The position numbers and the translations under genes are program-made. Shown piece by piece: positions 1-8,982 of a stretch of DNA of 38,490 nucleotides (positions are counted from its first letter, which is position 1; the number at the start of each line of letters is the position of its first letter). Location: NCBI RefSeq assembly GCF_030697065.1, contig NZ_JAUYQU010000323.1, positions 1 to 38,490 of the forward strand. Direction: 5' to 3'. The stretch comes from Bradyrhizobium sp. (GTDB taxonomy: Bacteria > Pseudomonadota > Alphaproteobacteria > Rhizobiales > Xanthobacteraceae). A model generated the notes under the pieces. That model ran no database searches and was not told where the DNA came from. It saw only the letters and a list, made by a program, of their open reading frames with translations.

Positions 1-1
1 C

Positions 2-718
2 GCGCTACGCGCGCTGGTGCCGGCGCTGGCGCGGGTCATCGAGATCATCCAGTGGCGCCGCACCTCGTCGCTGCTGCTCGACACCTATGTCGGCAACCGC
101 GCCGGCGAACGGATCCTGAGGGGCCAGATCAGGCGAGGCCATACCGACACCATGGATGCCGCGATCTGGCTGTCCGATCTGCGCGGGTTTACCGCACTGT
201 CGGACCGGCTGCCGGCGGAGACCGTGGTGGATATCCTGAACGGCTATTTCGACTGCCAGGTGGCGGCTATCAGGGACCATGGCGGCGAGGTACTGAAATT
301 CATGGGCGACGGGCTGCTCGCGGTGTTTCCGATCGACGAATATGTCGGCGATGTCAGCCAGGTTTGCGGCCACGTGCTGGAAGCCGCGCGCGAATCCCGC
401 GCCAGCGTCGAGGCGATGCACTATCCGGTCGGCGAGACCGTCGAGCGCTTCCGCTTCGGCGTCGCCCTGCATGTCGGCCGGATTCTGTACGGCAATATCG
501 GCGGCGGCAACCGGCTCGACTTCACCTGCATCGGTCCCGCCGTCAATCTGGCGGCGAGGCTGGAAAAGATCGCCGGCAAGCTTAACCGCACCGTGGTGGC
601 CTCGGCCGGCTTCGCCGGGATCTGCGCCGGCGGCTGGGACGATCTCGGCGAGTTTCCGATCGCGGGGTTTTCGAAAGCCGAGCGGGTCTACGGCCTGCTG
701 GATGAGACGACGGCATAA
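2..718 (+). CDS. Class III adenylate/guanylate cyclase, C-terminal part (5' end outside window)
   Basis: The reading frame is open to the left edge, so only about 238 C-terminal residues are visible. They form a class III nucleotide cyclase catalytic domain, which makes a cyclic nucleotide, probably cAMP, from the triphosphate. The first metal-binding Asp lies in SDLRGFT and the second in GDGLLAVF. A Lys precedes the latter (VLKFMGDG) and an Asp is present in RLDFTCIG; this Lys/Asp pair is the usual signature for adenine. VNLAARLE carries the transition-state Asn and Arg. A short linker (about residues 20-50) precedes the catalytic core. Whatever sensor or membrane domain the protein has lies outside the window. 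It converges on clpS with an 11-base gap. A complete but differently built cyclase lies at 13789-15588. Confidence 0.9.
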   Translation, partial: ALRALVPALARVIEIIQWRRTSSLLLDTYVGNRAGERILRGQIRRGHTDTMDAAIWLSDLRGFTALSDRLPAETVVDILNGYFDCQVAAIRDHGGEVLKFMGDGLLAVFPIDEYVGDVSQVCGHVLEAARESRASVEAMHYPVGETVERFRFGVALHVGRILYGNIGGGNRLDFTCIGPAVNLAARLEKIAGKLNRTVVASAGFAGICAGGWDDLGEFPIAGFSKAERVYGLLDETTA

Positions 719-729
719 CGGGCGCGCTG

Positions 730-1035
730 CTACTCCTCGGGCTCCGTCGTGAACAGCAGCGGATAGCCCTTGGCGCGGCCGGCATCGGTGGCGCGCGTTG
801 CCTTGGTCTCGGCGACGTCCTTGGTGAAGACGGCGACCACGCAGACGCCGCGCCGGTGTGCCGTGATCATGACCTTGTGGGCCTGATCCTCGGTCATGCG
901 GAACTCGGCCTTCAGCACCGTGACGACGAACTCGCGCGGCGTGAAATCGTCGTTGACCAGGATGACCTTGTGCAGCCGCGGCCGCTCGGTCGTGGTCTTG
1001 ACCCTGGTCTTTGGCTTGACGACGGTATCGATCAT
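730..1035 (-). CDS. clpS: ATP-dependent Clp protease adaptor ClpS
   Basis: A 101-residue protein of the ClpS family. ClpS binds the N-terminal domain of ClpA and delivers N-degron substrates to ClpAP in the cytoplasm. After a basic, flexible 20-residue N-terminus the core begins with KVILVNDDFTPREFVVTVL, which holds the Asn-Asp-Asp of the N-degron pocket. AHKVMITAHRRGVCVVAVF follows with the conserved pocket His and hydrophobic strand. Length and order match the family. The gene appears monocistronic: downstream on this strand is an oppositely oriented cyclase, and no clpA lies in the window. Many alphaproteobacteria have a second ClpS (ClpS2) away from clpA, and this could be that paralogue. 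Confidence 0.95.
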   Translation of the reverse strand: MIDTVVKPKTRVKTTTERPRLHKVILVNDDFTPREFVVTVLKAEFRMTEDQAHKVMITAHRRGVCVVAVFTKDVAETKATRATDAGRAKGYPLLFTTEPEE

Positions 1036-1312
1036 TCGCCCTGCGCTCCTGACGGCAGCGCGCCGCGATCAGCAGCCGCGGCACTCCGAAAGGCGCGGAT
1101 CGCCGCGACTGCCGGCCGTCTCGATCAGTTTACAGGCTCCCGGCAGGTTCTGGAACCGGGCATGTGCCGACGGCAGGGGCCGCCCAACCGAAAATCCCCG
1201 GCAGATTGAGGCAGTCATGCGGCTAACCTGAAAGTGTAGGGACAATTCATGTTCCCGCTTTTCGCGATGCAGTTTGCGTGTCACCATCCTCGCTGACGAC
1301 GGGAGGCCGCTG

Positions 1313-2164
1313 ATGCGCTGGTATGTCTCGATCGGGGCGGTGCTTGTCGCAGGCGCCATGGCCGGAGGTGACGTGGCGGGAATCGCCGCGCCGAACCCCA
1401 GCAACCAGTTCGGCCTTCAATTGGCCGGCAAGGAGGCCGACCCTTCGGTCGATGTCGAACTGGTGCTCGCGGTCGATGTTTCCTATTCGATGGATCTGGA
1501 CGAACTCGCGCTTCAGCGCGAAGGCTACGCACAGGCCATCACCTCCAGGGAGTTCCTGCAGGCGCTGAAGGGCGGCCCGAACGGCAGGATTTCCGTGACC
1601 TATTTCGAATGGGCCGCATCCGGCGACCAGAAGCTCATCATTCCCTGGCGGGTGATCGACGGCCCCGAAACCGCCGATGCCGTCGCCAACGAAATTCTGA
1701 AGACGCCGATCCGCCGGGCATCGCGCACCTCGATCTCGGGGGCGATCAATTTCGGCATGGCGCTGATCGACGAGAACCCGCGCCGCGGGATCAGGCGCGT
1801 GATCGACATTTCCGGCGATGGTGCCAACAACAACGGCTCGCCTGTCACGCTCGCGCGCGATGCCGCCGTCGAGAAGGGCGTCGTCATCAACGGCCTCCCG
1901 ATCATGGTGAAGGAGCTTTCCTATTCGACGATGGACATCGGCAACCTGGATTTCTACTACGAGGACTGCGTCATCGGCGGTCCGGGCTCCTTCGTGGTGG
2001 CGATCAAGGAACGCGACAGGTTCAAGGAGGCGATCCGCACCAAACTGGTGCTCGAGGTCGCCGGCCGCACGCCCGAGCGCCCGGTCGTCCCGGTGGCGGC
2101 CAGTGAGCCGCGGGTGAACTGCCTGGTCGGCGAGCGGATCTGGCAGGAGAGGTGGGGAAGGTAG
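1313..2164 (+). CDS. DUF1194 family secreted protein with von Willebrand A-like fold
   Basis: A 283-residue protein recognised as DUF1194. The ATG at 1313 is chosen because GGGAGG precedes it by a few bases and the N-terminus then reads as a signal peptide (MRWYVSIGAVLVAGAMAGG, then a small-residue region). An upstream TTG at 1274 would add 13 residues in front of the signal peptide. The mature part opens with VDVELVLAVDVSYSMD; the DVSYS is a MIDAS-like metal-binding motif of VWA domains, and DISGDGANNNG later resembles a second metal loop. These proteins are probably periplasmic; no biochemical role is established to my knowledge. It stands alone on the plus strand and converges on the methyltransferase gene. 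Confidence 0.87.
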   Translation: MRWYVSIGAVLVAGAMAGGDVAGIAAPNPSNQFGLQLAGKEADPSVDVELVLAVDVSYSMDLDELALQREGYAQAITSREFLQALKGGPNGRISVTYFEWAASGDQKLIIPWRVIDGPETADAVANEILKTPIRRASRTSISGAINFGMALIDENPRRGIRRVIDISGDGANNNGSPVTLARDAAVEKGVVINGLPIMVKELSYSTMDIGNLDFYYEDCVIGGPGSFVVAIKERDRFKEAIRTKLVLEVAGRTPERPVVPVAASEPRVNCLVGERIWQERWGR

Positions 2165-2243
2165 AGGGATGGCTGCCCTGCAGGGCCGATGGTTTTCTTA
2201 GCTTGTCCCTGAGGGGCGCTCCAGGGGTCGGTGACCAAGACTG

Positions 2244-3482
2244 CTATCGCCTGAACCTTGCCACCAGTTCGACATGCGGCGTATGGCGGAACTGGTCCAC
2301 CGGTGTCACGCTTTCGATCCTGTAGCCGCCGTCGATCAGGATCCGCGCGTCGCGCGCGAAGGTCACGACGTTGCAGGACACGGCGATCACCAGGGGTATC
2401 TTGCTGGCGGCGAGTTGTTTGACCTGCGCCTCCGCGCCCTGCCGCGGCGGATCGAACACGATGGTGTCGTAGTCGCGTAGCTCCTGCGGCACCAGCGGAC
2501 GCCGGAACAGGTCGCGCGCCTCGGCCTTGACCGGTTTCAGCCCCGACGTCGAGGTCGCCGCCTTCTGCAACGCCGTCACTGCGCCGGCGTCGCTGTCGAA
2601 AGCCGTGACCCGCGATTTCGCCGCCAGTCTCAAGGCAAAAGGCCCGACCCCGCAGAACAGGTCGGCGATGTGTTTCGAGCGCTGGCAATGCTGCGATACC
2701 AGCGCCGCCAGCGTCTCCTCGCCGGCGACGGTGGCCTGCAGGAACGAGCCCGGCGGCAGGATCACCTGTGCCGCGCCCATCGTGACGGTCGGCGGTGTGC
2801 GCATCAGCACCAGTTCGCCGTGCCGTGTCAGCCGCGCCAGCCGGTGCCGTTCGGCGAGGCGCGACAGCGTGCCGATCAGCGCCGGCGGCAACGGGCCCGA
2901 GCCGCGCACGTCGACGTCGAGCCCGACGTCGGTGGCGGTGGCCTGGATGTCGAGCGGTTTTCCGATCACGATCAATGGCTCGGCCAGCGCCCAGGCGGCA
3001 TCGAGCGCGCCGCCGAGGCCGGGATCGAGGATGGGACAGCGGTCGACCGGAATGATGTCGTGCAGGCCTGCCGCGCTGAAACCGACCTTGAGCACCTCGT
3101 GGGTGCCCATCCTGGCATGCAGCGTGATCCGGCGGCGGCCGAGTCCATGGGCGTCGACCAGCGCCTCCACTTCACAATCGATCTTCGCCCGCGCGAGCGT
3201 CTCGACCACGATGTCGCGTTTCCAGTTGCGGTAGGATTCGGCGTCCCAATGCTGGATCGCGCATCCGCCGCAGATGCCGAAATGCGGACAGAACGGCGCG
3301 ATCCGCTGCGGGCTCGCGGCCTCGACCTGCAGCAGGCGACGGCGGTCGGGGTGGCGTGGCACCGGTGCGACCTCGACGGTTTCGCCTGGTAACGCATACG
3401 GCACGTAGACGGTCATTCCGCCGGCAGTCGCGACGCCGTCGCCGTGAAAACCGACGTGATCGATGGTGAGGTGTTCAGCCAC
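2244..3482 (-). CDS. TrmA/RlmD-type RNA (uracil-5-)-methyltransferase with iron-sulfur cluster
   Basis: About 412 residues, starting at GTG 3482, which overlaps the end of tlyA by 8 bases. The family transfers methyl from SAM to C5 of a uridine in rRNA or tRNA. An N-terminal TRAM-like region ([20 protein letters not shown]) comes first. A 4Fe-4S motif follows, [11 protein letters not shown] (C-x5-C-x2-C), with a candidate fourth Cys in VDRCPILDP. The SAM-binding loop is [16 protein letters not shown]. The catalytic Cys is in [14 protein letters not shown] and the general-base Glu in [11 protein letters not shown] at the C-terminus. In rhizobia this gene regularly follows tlyA, and the overlap suggests translational coupling. 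Which uridine is modified (RlmD-, RlmC- or TrmA-like) cannot be read from sequence alone. Confidence 0.9.
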   Translation of the reverse strand: MAEHLTIDHVGFHGDGVATAGGMTVYVPYALPGETVEVAPVPRHPDRRRLLQVEAASPQRIAPFCPHFGICGGCAIQHWDAESYRNWKRDIVVETLARAKIDCEVEALVDAHGLGRRRITLHARMGTHEVLKVGFSAAGLHDIIPVDRCPILDPGLGGALDAAWALAEPLIVIGKPLDIQATATDVGLDVDVRGSGPLPPALIGTLSRLAERHRLARLTRHGELVLMRTPPTVTMGAAQVILPPGSFLQATVAGEETLAALVSQHCQRSKHIADLFCGVGPFALRLAAKSRVTAFDSDAGAVTALQKAATSTSGLKPVKAEARDLFRRPLVPQELRDYDTIVFDPPRQGAEAQVKQLAASKIPLVIAVSCNVVTFARDARILIDGGYRIESVTPVDQFRHTPHVELVARFRR

Positions 3483-4224
3483 GGCGCGCGCCGAGAAAGA
3501 ATTCGATGTTGCCGTCGCCGCCGGCGATCGACGACGGAAACACCTGGATGTCGGTACACCCCAGCGACGCGGCAAACGCCGTGATCTCGTCGCAGACTTC
3601 CTGGTGCACCATGGCATTGCGGATGATGCCGCGCCTGGAATGTTTTCGCGGCGCCTCGAATTGAGGCTTGATCAGCGCCAGCAGGTGCATGGGCGCCGCG
3701 GCCAGCGACAGCGCCACCGGCAGCACCGCCTTCAGCGAGATGAAACTGACGTCGATCACGACGATATCGGGGCGCGCGGGCAGGCGCTTGCCCTCGAAGG
3801 TACGGATATCGGTCTCCTCCATCGAGACGATCCTGGGATGGCCGCGCAGCGAGGGATGCAATTGCTCGCGGCCGACGTCGACTGCAAACACCAGGCTGGC
3901 TCCGTTCGCCAGCAACACTTCCGTAAAGCCGCCGGTCGATGCGCCGACGTCGAGACAGACGTGATCCTCGATTTCGACGGGATACAGTTCGAGCGCGCCC
4001 GCCAGCTTGACGCCGCCGCGCGAGACGAAGGGGTGCGCGGGCTGCGCCTCGATCACCGCGTCGGCGGCAATGCCTTCGGATGCTTTCCGGACCTGCCTGT
4101 TGTCGGCGGTGACGAGGCCCGCTTCGATCGCGGCCTGCGCCCGCGCCCGGCTTTCGAACAGGCCGCGCTCGACCAGCAGCATGTCCGCGCGCTTGCGGGG
4201 AGGGGGAGGGCCCTGCCTGGTCAT
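3475..4224 (-). CDS. tlyA: TlyA family rRNA 2'-O-methyltransferase / hemolysin-like protein
   Basis: About 249 residues from ATG 4224, which shares one base with the stop codon of the upstream gene (TGATG). An N-terminal S4 RNA-binding domain ([20 protein letters not shown], about residues 10-70) is followed by an FtsJ/RrmJ-type methyltransferase. The SAM motif is [10 protein letters not shown]. The K-D-K-E tetrad of 2'-O-methyltransferases is visible in [20 protein letters not shown] and GNIEFF. Mycobacterial TlyA methylates 16S and 23S rRNA and affects capreomycin susceptibility; the same reaction is presumed here. A longer in-frame extension upstream of 4224 lies inside the preceding gene and is not believed. 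Confidence 0.92.
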   Translation of the reverse strand: MTRQGPPPPRKRADMLLVERGLFESRARAQAAIEAGLVTADNRQVRKASEGIAADAVIEAQPAHPFVSRGGVKLAGALELYPVEIEDHVCLDVGASTGGFTEVLLANGASLVFAVDVGREQLHPSLRGHPRIVSMEETDIRTFEGKRLPARPDIVVIDVSFISLKAVLPVALSLAAAPMHLLALIKPQFEAPRKHSRRGIIRNAMVHQEVCDEITAFAASLGCTDIQVFPSSIAGGDGNIEFFLGARRG

Positions 4225-4796
4225 CAACTCATGCCCGCGCCGGCGGTGCCGAGCCGCCCCGCAGCCATGCGCACGCATGTCTCGAAGGCGGCCAGGTCAT
4301 GCCAGCGATCTGCGGCCGCCTGTCGTGGCGTCACCAGCGCGCAGCCGTGCAGGTCGAGCGCATGAATCATCATCAGGTTGTCGCTCAGCCCGAAATCCTC
4401 GACGGTCAGGCCGTCGGTATCGACCAGGCGGCCATCCTGCCGTTCCACTGTGGTGAATTTGCGCACACGGTCGGCGTAGGGCGCCGGATCGTTGCAATAG
4501 CCGAGGCAGAGCTTTCCGCGTCCCGCCATGAAGCCCAGTTCGTATACCGTGCCGGCATCCGCGCCGGGGCCGCGAAACGGCGTGAGATTGGCGATGATGG
4601 CACAGGCCTCGATCATCATGGCCTCGTTGCTCCTGAATATCCCGAGCGAGGCATCGCGGGTCGTCAGGTCGATGGCGTTATCCAGCGGATAGAGTCCGAT
4701 CAGGCCGTGCCGGGCGCAGATTTCGGCCTTGCGCCTGCCGATCTCGACGGCATCCGGCAGGAACACATCGGGACCTGCCAGATAGATTTTTGTCAT
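4224..4796 (-). CDS. Nucleoside 2-deoxyribosyltransferase
   Basis: A 190-residue protein of the nucleoside 2-deoxyribosyltransferase family, which exchanges bases between 2'-deoxynucleosides or hydrolyses deoxynucleotides in purine and pyrimidine salvage. It opens with the family signature MTKIYLAGPDVFLPDA. The substrate/nucleophile loop GADAGTVYELGFMAGRGK carries the expected Asp and Glu. It is followed without a gap by tlyA (TGATG overlap), so the pair and the RlmD-like gene form an overlapping three-gene unit. The ATG lies inside the outer arm of a palindromic repeat (4792-4874), so no normal ribosome-binding site is visible. Confidence 0.87.
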   Translation of the reverse strand: MTKIYLAGPDVFLPDAVEIGRRKAEICARHGLIGLYPLDNAIDLTTRDASLGIFRSNEAMMIEACAIIANLTPFRGPGADAGTVYELGFMAGRGKLCLGYCNDPAPYADRVRKFTTVERQDGRLVDTDGLTVEDFGLSDNLMMIHALDLHGCALVTPRQAAADRWHDLAAFETCVRMAAGRLGTAGAGMS

Positions 4797-4874
4797 TCCG
4801 GGATGCGCCTCTTGGCGCAGACCCGGAATCTCGAGATTCCGGGTTCGCTCGTTTCACACGCGCCCCGGAATGAC
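4792..4874. repeat. Palindromic intergenic repeat (REP-like) between dxs and the deoxyribosyltransferase gene
   Basis: Outer arms GTCATTCCGGG (4792-4802) and CCCGGAATGAC (4864-4874) are perfect 11-bp inverted repeats. Inside are a small hairpin, GCGCC-TCTT-GGCGC (4805-4818), and a perfect 22-bp palindrome at 4822-4843 with a CTCGAG centre. From memory, elements with this sequence are scattered in Bradyrhizobium and Rhodopseudomonas genomes. The left arm contains the start codon of the deoxyribosyltransferase gene. Confidence 0.85.
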
Positions 4875-4885
4875 ATCGAGTCAGG

Positions 4886-6811
4886 TCAGGCCAGCTTGAC
4901 CGTTTCCGCCTTGAAATCCTTGCCGAGCGCCTCGAACACCTTGGCGACGATGCCCTTGGCGTCGAGGCCGGCGCGGGCGTACATCGCATTCGGCGAATCA
5001 TGGTCCATGAACTCGTCGGGCAGCACCATGGCGCGCATCCGCAGGCCGCCATCGAGCATGCCGTGGTCCGACAGCGTCTGCATGACATGGGAGCCGAAGC
5101 CGCCGATCGAGCCTTCCTCGATGGTGAGCAGCACTTCGTGTTCGCGCGCCAGTTTCAGGATCATGTCGAGATCGAGCGGCTTCATGAAGCGGGCGTCGGC
5201 GATCGTGGTGGAGAGGCCGAGCGCCGCCAGTTCGTCGGCGGCCTTTTCGCATTCGGCCAGACGGGTGCCGAACGACAACAGGGCGATCTTGCTGCCCTCG
5301 CGCACGATGCGGCCCTTGCCGATCTCCAGGGGAACGCCGAATTCGGGCATCTCGACGCCGCGGCCTTCGCCGCGCGGATAACGCACCGCGCTCGGACGGT
5401 CGTTGATCGCGACCTGGGTCGCCACCATGTGCACCAGTTCGGCCTCGTCGGAAGCCGCCATGATGACGAAATTGGGCAGGCAGCCGAGATAGGCGTTGTC
5501 GAACGATCCGGCGTGGGTGGCGCCGTCGGCGCCGACCAGGCCGGCACGGTCGATCGCGAAGCGGACCGGCAGGCTCTGGATCGCCACGTCGTGGACGATC
5601 TGGTCATAGCCCCGCTGCAGGAAGGTCGAGTAGATCGCGCAGAACGGCTTGTAGCCCTCGGTGGCGAGACCTGCGGCGAAGGTCACGGCATGCTGTTCGG
5701 CAATGCCGACGTCGAATGTACGGTCGGGGAAGGCCTTGTTGAAGATGTCGATGCCGGTGCCCGACGGCATTGCCGCGGTGATGCCGACGATCTTGTCGTC
5801 CTTCTGCGCTTCCTTGACGAGGCTCTGTCCGAATACGTTCTGATAGGCGGGCGCGTTCGGCTTGGCCTTGGCCTGCGCGCCGGTGGCGATGTCGAACTTG
5901 ACGACGGCGTGATATTTGTCGGCGGAGGCTTCCGCCGGACCGTAGCCCTTGCCCTTCTGGGTCACGACATGGACCAGGATCGGGCCGGTCTCCATGTCGC
6001 GGACGTTCTTCAGCACCGGCAGCAAATGATCGAGGTTGTGGCCGTCGATCGGGCCGACATAGTAGAAGCCGAGCTCCTCGAACAGCGTGCCGCCGTCCAT
6101 CATGAAGCCGCGGGAATATTCCTCGACGCGGCTGGCGCGGTTGGCGATGATTTTCGGCAAATGCGTGCCGAGTTGCTTGGCGGCCTCGCGCAGCGTCCGG
6201 TAGGTCTTGCCCGAATACAGCCGCGACAGATAGGCCGACATCGCGCCGACCGGCGGTGCGATCGACATGTCGTTGTCGTTGAGAATGACGATCAGCCGGG
6301 AATTCATCGCGCCGGCATTGTTCATCGCTTCATAGGCCATGCCCGCGGACATCGCGCCGTCGCCGATCACGGCGATCACGTTGTTCTTGCCGCCGGCGAG
6401 GTCGCGAGCCACGGCCATGCCCAGTCCGGCAGAAATCGAGGTCGAGGAGTGGGCGGCGCCGAACGGGTCGTAGTCACTCTCGGTGCGCTTGGTGAAGCCG
6501 CTCAATCCGCCGCCGGTACGCAGGGTGCGGATGCGGTCGCGGCGGCCGGTCAGGATCTTGTGCGGATAGGCCTGGTGGCCGACGTCCCAGATCAGACGGT
6601 CGCGCGGGGTATCGAAGGTGTAATGGATCGCCGTGGTCAGTTCGACGACGCCGAGGCCCGCGCCGAAATGTCCGCCGGTGACCGAGACGGCGTCGATGGT
6701 TTCCTGGCGCAGTTCGTCGGCGACCTGCCGCACTTGCTCCACCTTGAGCCGGCGCAGATCGTCCGGAGTGTGGATCGTGTCGAGAAGCGGCGTTTTGCTG
6801 AATGTGGTCAC
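4886..6811 (-). CDS. dxs: 1-deoxy-D-xylulose-5-phosphate synthase
   Basis: A 641-residue enzyme, the usual DXS length. It condenses pyruvate and glyceraldehyde 3-phosphate to DXP with thiamine diphosphate, the first step of the MEP isoprenoid pathway and a source for thiamine and pyridoxal. The N-terminus has [15 protein letters not shown] (a catalytic His region). The ThDP/Mg motif is [18 protein letters not shown], leading to ILNDND. The transketolase pyrimidine-binding domain includes [16 protein letters not shown] with the conserved Glu, and the C-terminal transketolase domain holds [12 protein letters not shown]. The start is GTG at 6811. A CRP/FNR-like dyad lies about 150 bases upstream (6960-6975). 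The gene follows xseB and a hydrolase gene on the same strand. Confidence 0.97.
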   Translation of the reverse strand: MTTFSKTPLLDTIHTPDDLRRLKVEQVRQVADELRQETIDAVSVTGGHFGAGLGVVELTTAIHYTFDTPRDRLIWDVGHQAYPHKILTGRRDRIRTLRTGGGLSGFTKRTESDYDPFGAAHSSTSISAGLGMAVARDLAGGKNNVIAVIGDGAMSAGMAYEAMNNAGAMNSRLIVILNDNDMSIAPPVGAMSAYLSRLYSGKTYRTLREAAKQLGTHLPKIIANRASRVEEYSRGFMMDGGTLFEELGFYYVGPIDGHNLDHLLPVLKNVRDMETGPILVHVVTQKGKGYGPAEASADKYHAVVKFDIATGAQAKAKPNAPAYQNVFGQSLVKEAQKDDKIVGITAAMPSGTGIDIFNKAFPDRTFDVGIAEQHAVTFAAGLATEGYKPFCAIYSTFLQRGYDQIVHDVAIQSLPVRFAIDRAGLVGADGATHAGSFDNAYLGCLPNFVIMAASDEAELVHMVATQVAINDRPSAVRYPRGEGRGVEMPEFGVPLEIGKGRIVREGSKIALLSFGTRLAECEKAADELAALGLSTTIADARFMKPLDLDMILKLAREHEVLLTIEEGSIGGFGSHVMQTLSDHGMLDGGLRMRAMVLPDEFMDHDSPNAMYARAGLDAKGIVAKVFEALGKDFKAETVKLA

Positions 6812-7157
6812 GGCGATATTCCAATTTTGCAGGTCGGGAAAAACCGCCCGACGTGAGATGGGTTGCGCAACATTGGCGCAGCGAAAACCAGGGCGCCGAA
6901 TGCTACCTGAGCAGGCCGACGCCTCTAGAGAGAGCTTAGTCGCGCTCCGGATCGGTCAATGTGATCTGCATCACTTTTGGCGGCTTCGCCCTTCCCAGTC
7001 AATTTTGTCAGCTGTTTGAAGCGCTTAACTTGCCGAAAATTCGGGGCAGGATGCCTTCAATAGCCCATAGAACTCCAAGCTTTACACCAAAGCGGCGGTC
7101 AAAGCCAACCCGCCGGGGTGTTGACCCGCACCAGGGTTAAGAGCGGGGGCTCGCTTT
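6812..7157. other. Gene-free interval upstream of dxs
   Basis: 346 bases between the dxs start and the stop of the hydrolase gene. I see no coding region. It contains a CRP/FNR-like dyad at 6960-6975 and weak promoter-like hexamers downstream of it on the minus strand. No terminator with a clear U-tract was found, so read-through from the hydrolase gene is possible. Confidence 0.6.
6960..6975 (-). promoter_or_regulatory. CRP/FNR-type dyad upstream of dxs
   Basis: The sequence TGTGA-TCTGCA-TCACT matches the CRP half-sites TGTGA-N6-TCACA at 9 of 10 positions. It contains a perfect GTGAT-N4-ATCAC inverted repeat of the kind bound by CRP/FNR-family regulators. On the dxs strand a TAAGCT hexamer (6938-6933) lies where a -10 would be if the dyad were centred near -41.5. 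Binding protein and function are inferred. Confidence 0.5.
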
Positions 7158-8456
7158 TCAGCCGCGGCGCCGCGCTGAAGGTTCCATCGTGCTCAATTCT
7201 GCGACACCCGCATGGCCGGTGTCGGCGGATTCGAGCCGTTTCCAGGCCCATTCCCGGGCGTTGGCGTCGCCGGTCGCGATCGCCAGCGCCTCCCCGGGGC
7301 GAGCCACACGCTCGCGGAGCGGGATCGGTCCGCAGACGATCATGAAAAAATCATAGGCATGCGGCTGCTCATTGGCCATCACGAACTGGAAATGGACCCG
7401 GAAGAACTGCCAGCGGAACAGGTTGTAGTGCTCCGGCTTGATGATTTCGCGGAACCGGACCGGCACGATAATAGGGTTGCGCTTGGCGCTGCCGACGTCG
7501 ATGCCGTGGCCGGCAACCGGATCGAACGGAAAGAAATTCATCACGTCCTTGCGCGACTGGCAGTCGATCCAGTCGATCGAAGGCTCCGCCGCCAGCAGGC
7601 GAAGGTCGTCGCGGAAATCCTGCGACGCCGCATGAAAACCGACGATCGGGAAATTGCCGCCGATGGTCAGAAGCACGATGCGCGGGCCGTGCCGTCCGAG
7701 ATCGGGGTCGAGGCGGAGCGCGCGCGCGAGCAGTTCGGTCCCCAGAAACGATCCGGAACTGTGGCCGACCACCACGATTTCCTCGGCATCGCTGGTGCGC
7801 GCGATGTTGACGAGATATTGCGCGAAGCGGTCGATCCGGGCGTCCCACTCCGGCCGCTGGCGATGCGAAAATTCCCACGTCCAGATCGTGTCGGACAGCA
7901 GATAGAGCAGATAGGTGGAGTTTTCGGTGTATTTCAGCACCGAGCCCAGGATGGCGACGAACAGTGCCGCCGCGGCGGCGATAGCGAACGGGTCGGGAAC
8001 GCCGAGGGCCTGCAACCCCCTGGCGAAGCCGTAGGCGATGCCGGCCGAGGCCAGCGCCTCCAGAAACAGCAGGAAATGCGGATAGGTGATGAAGGTCGCG
8101 AACCGCCAATGCGCCCGCCAGAAGCGCGCGATCGTGCCGCGGAACACCAGCCGCCAGTAGATCCACATGGCGTGAAACACCGTGCTCCAGATCGGCGCGG
8201 CAAGGTCACGCTGGATCAGGTCCTCGAACCGCAGGAAATCGTAAGCGGTGCGGGTCTGCCAGTCGCCGGCCCTGGTCTCGATCGACCACGACGCGATTTC
8301 GCCGTCAGGCGAGGTCTGCGGGCGGCTGATGGTGGCGTTGAGCTGATAGAGCCGGCCGAACTTGCGCAGTTCGGTCCTGAACATGCGGTAATACTGCGCG
8401 AGCCCGCGCGGATCGTATCCCTGCACATAGATGATATGGCGGTGCTGAACGCGCAC
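7158..8456 (-). CDS. Membrane-associated alpha/beta hydrolase-like protein of unknown substrate
   Basis: A 432-residue protein starting at GTG 8456. The N-terminus MRVQHRHIIYVQGYDPRG resembles the first strand and oxyanion region of an alpha/beta hydrolase. The nucleophile elbow is VVVGHSSGSFLG (GxSxG). Two hydrophobic segments at about residues 120-165 (HFLLFLEALASAGIAYGFA and FAIAAAAALFVAILG) lie between them, so the hydrolase fold appears to be interrupted by a membrane hairpin. The late FFPFDPVAGHGID segment could hold the catalytic acid. It sits between xseB and dxs, with no indicated metabolic link. I do not recognise the substrate; lipase or esterase activity is only a possibility. Confidence 0.75.
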   Translation of the reverse strand: MRVQHRHIIYVQGYDPRGLAQYYRMFRTELRKFGRLYQLNATISRPQTSPDGEIASWSIETRAGDWQTRTAYDFLRFEDLIQRDLAAPIWSTVFHAMWIYWRLVFRGTIARFWRAHWRFATFITYPHFLLFLEALASAGIAYGFARGLQALGVPDPFAIAAAAALFVAILGSVLKYTENSTYLLYLLSDTIWTWEFSHRQRPEWDARIDRFAQYLVNIARTSDAEEIVVVGHSSGSFLGTELLARALRLDPDLGRHGPRIVLLTIGGNFPIVGFHAASQDFRDDLRLLAAEPSIDWIDCQSRKDVMNFFPFDPVAGHGIDVGSAKRNPIIVPVRFREIIKPEHYNLFRWQFFRVHFQFVMANEQPHAYDFFMIVCGPIPLRERVARPGEALAIATGDANAREWAWKRLESADTGHAGVAELSTMEPSARRRG

Positions 8457-8615
8457 TTAACGATAATCCCCGGACTGTTGGCCGGACTATATCAGGCCGC
8501 TCAACGCGCCAAGAACTAATTCCGCGCCAATTCAGCCCTCTCCGGGGTCGCTTGCCGGCGAATTCGCCTAATGTTCTCACCTGTTGCCGGGGAGCGACGG
8601 CAGCGAGGTCGATCC

Positions 8616-8631
8616 GGCCGGGCAGCCGGCC
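8616..8631 (-). terminator. Hairpin directly after xseB
   Basis: GGCCGG-CTGC-CCGGCC (minus-strand reading) forms a 6-bp GC-only stem right after the xseB stop codon. No U-tract follows, so it may be an mRNA-stabilising or processing hairpin rather than an intrinsic terminator. Confidence 0.35.
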
Positions 8632-8907
8632 TCACTGCACGTCGAGCGGCTCGGTACCGGTGACCTGGCCGCTGGAATCGGTGGTGATCTTGTCGACGCG
8701 CGCCTCGGCCTGCCGCAGCAGCTCCTCGCAGCGCCGTTTCAGGGCCTCGCCGCGCTCATAGATGGCCACCGATTCCTCCAGCGGCACCTTGCCGTCCTCG
8801 AGCCGCTTGACGATCGATTCGAGCTCCTCGATGGCGCGTTCGAAGCTCAGCTTCTTGACGTCCGCCCGGGCATTTTCCTGCACGTTGACTTGGGTGTTCT
8901 CGGCCAT
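8632..8907 (-). CDS. xseB: Exodeoxyribonuclease VII small subunit
   Basis: A 91-residue protein matching XseB. XseB binds the large XseA subunit in exonuclease VII, which degrades single-stranded DNA bidirectionally. The family core LSFERAIEELESIVKRLEDG is followed by LEESVAIYERGEALKRRCEE, a helical hairpin with heptad-like spacing. The family is typically 60-90 residues; here the N-terminal 20 and C-terminal 15 residues are variable tails. It lies between the deacetylase-like gene and the hydrolase/dxs genes on the same strand, the arrangement common in rhizobia. xseA is not in the window. Confidence 0.95.
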   Translation of the reverse strand: MAENTQVNVQENARADVKKLSFERAIEELESIVKRLEDGKVPLEESVAIYERGEALKRRCEELLRQAEARVDKITTDSSGQVTGTEPLDVQ

Positions 8908-8982
8908 GTTGCGTATCCCGGGTGCGCCGCTTCGCGAAGCGCGGAGTCAAATGTATCTATGCGGACGTATTGTGGCGGGAAT

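Noticed and set aside
5000..6856. 618-residue open frame opposite dxs
   Set aside because: Exactly antisense to a well-supported dxs; low-complexity His/Arg/Asp-rich product; a product of high GC codon usage.
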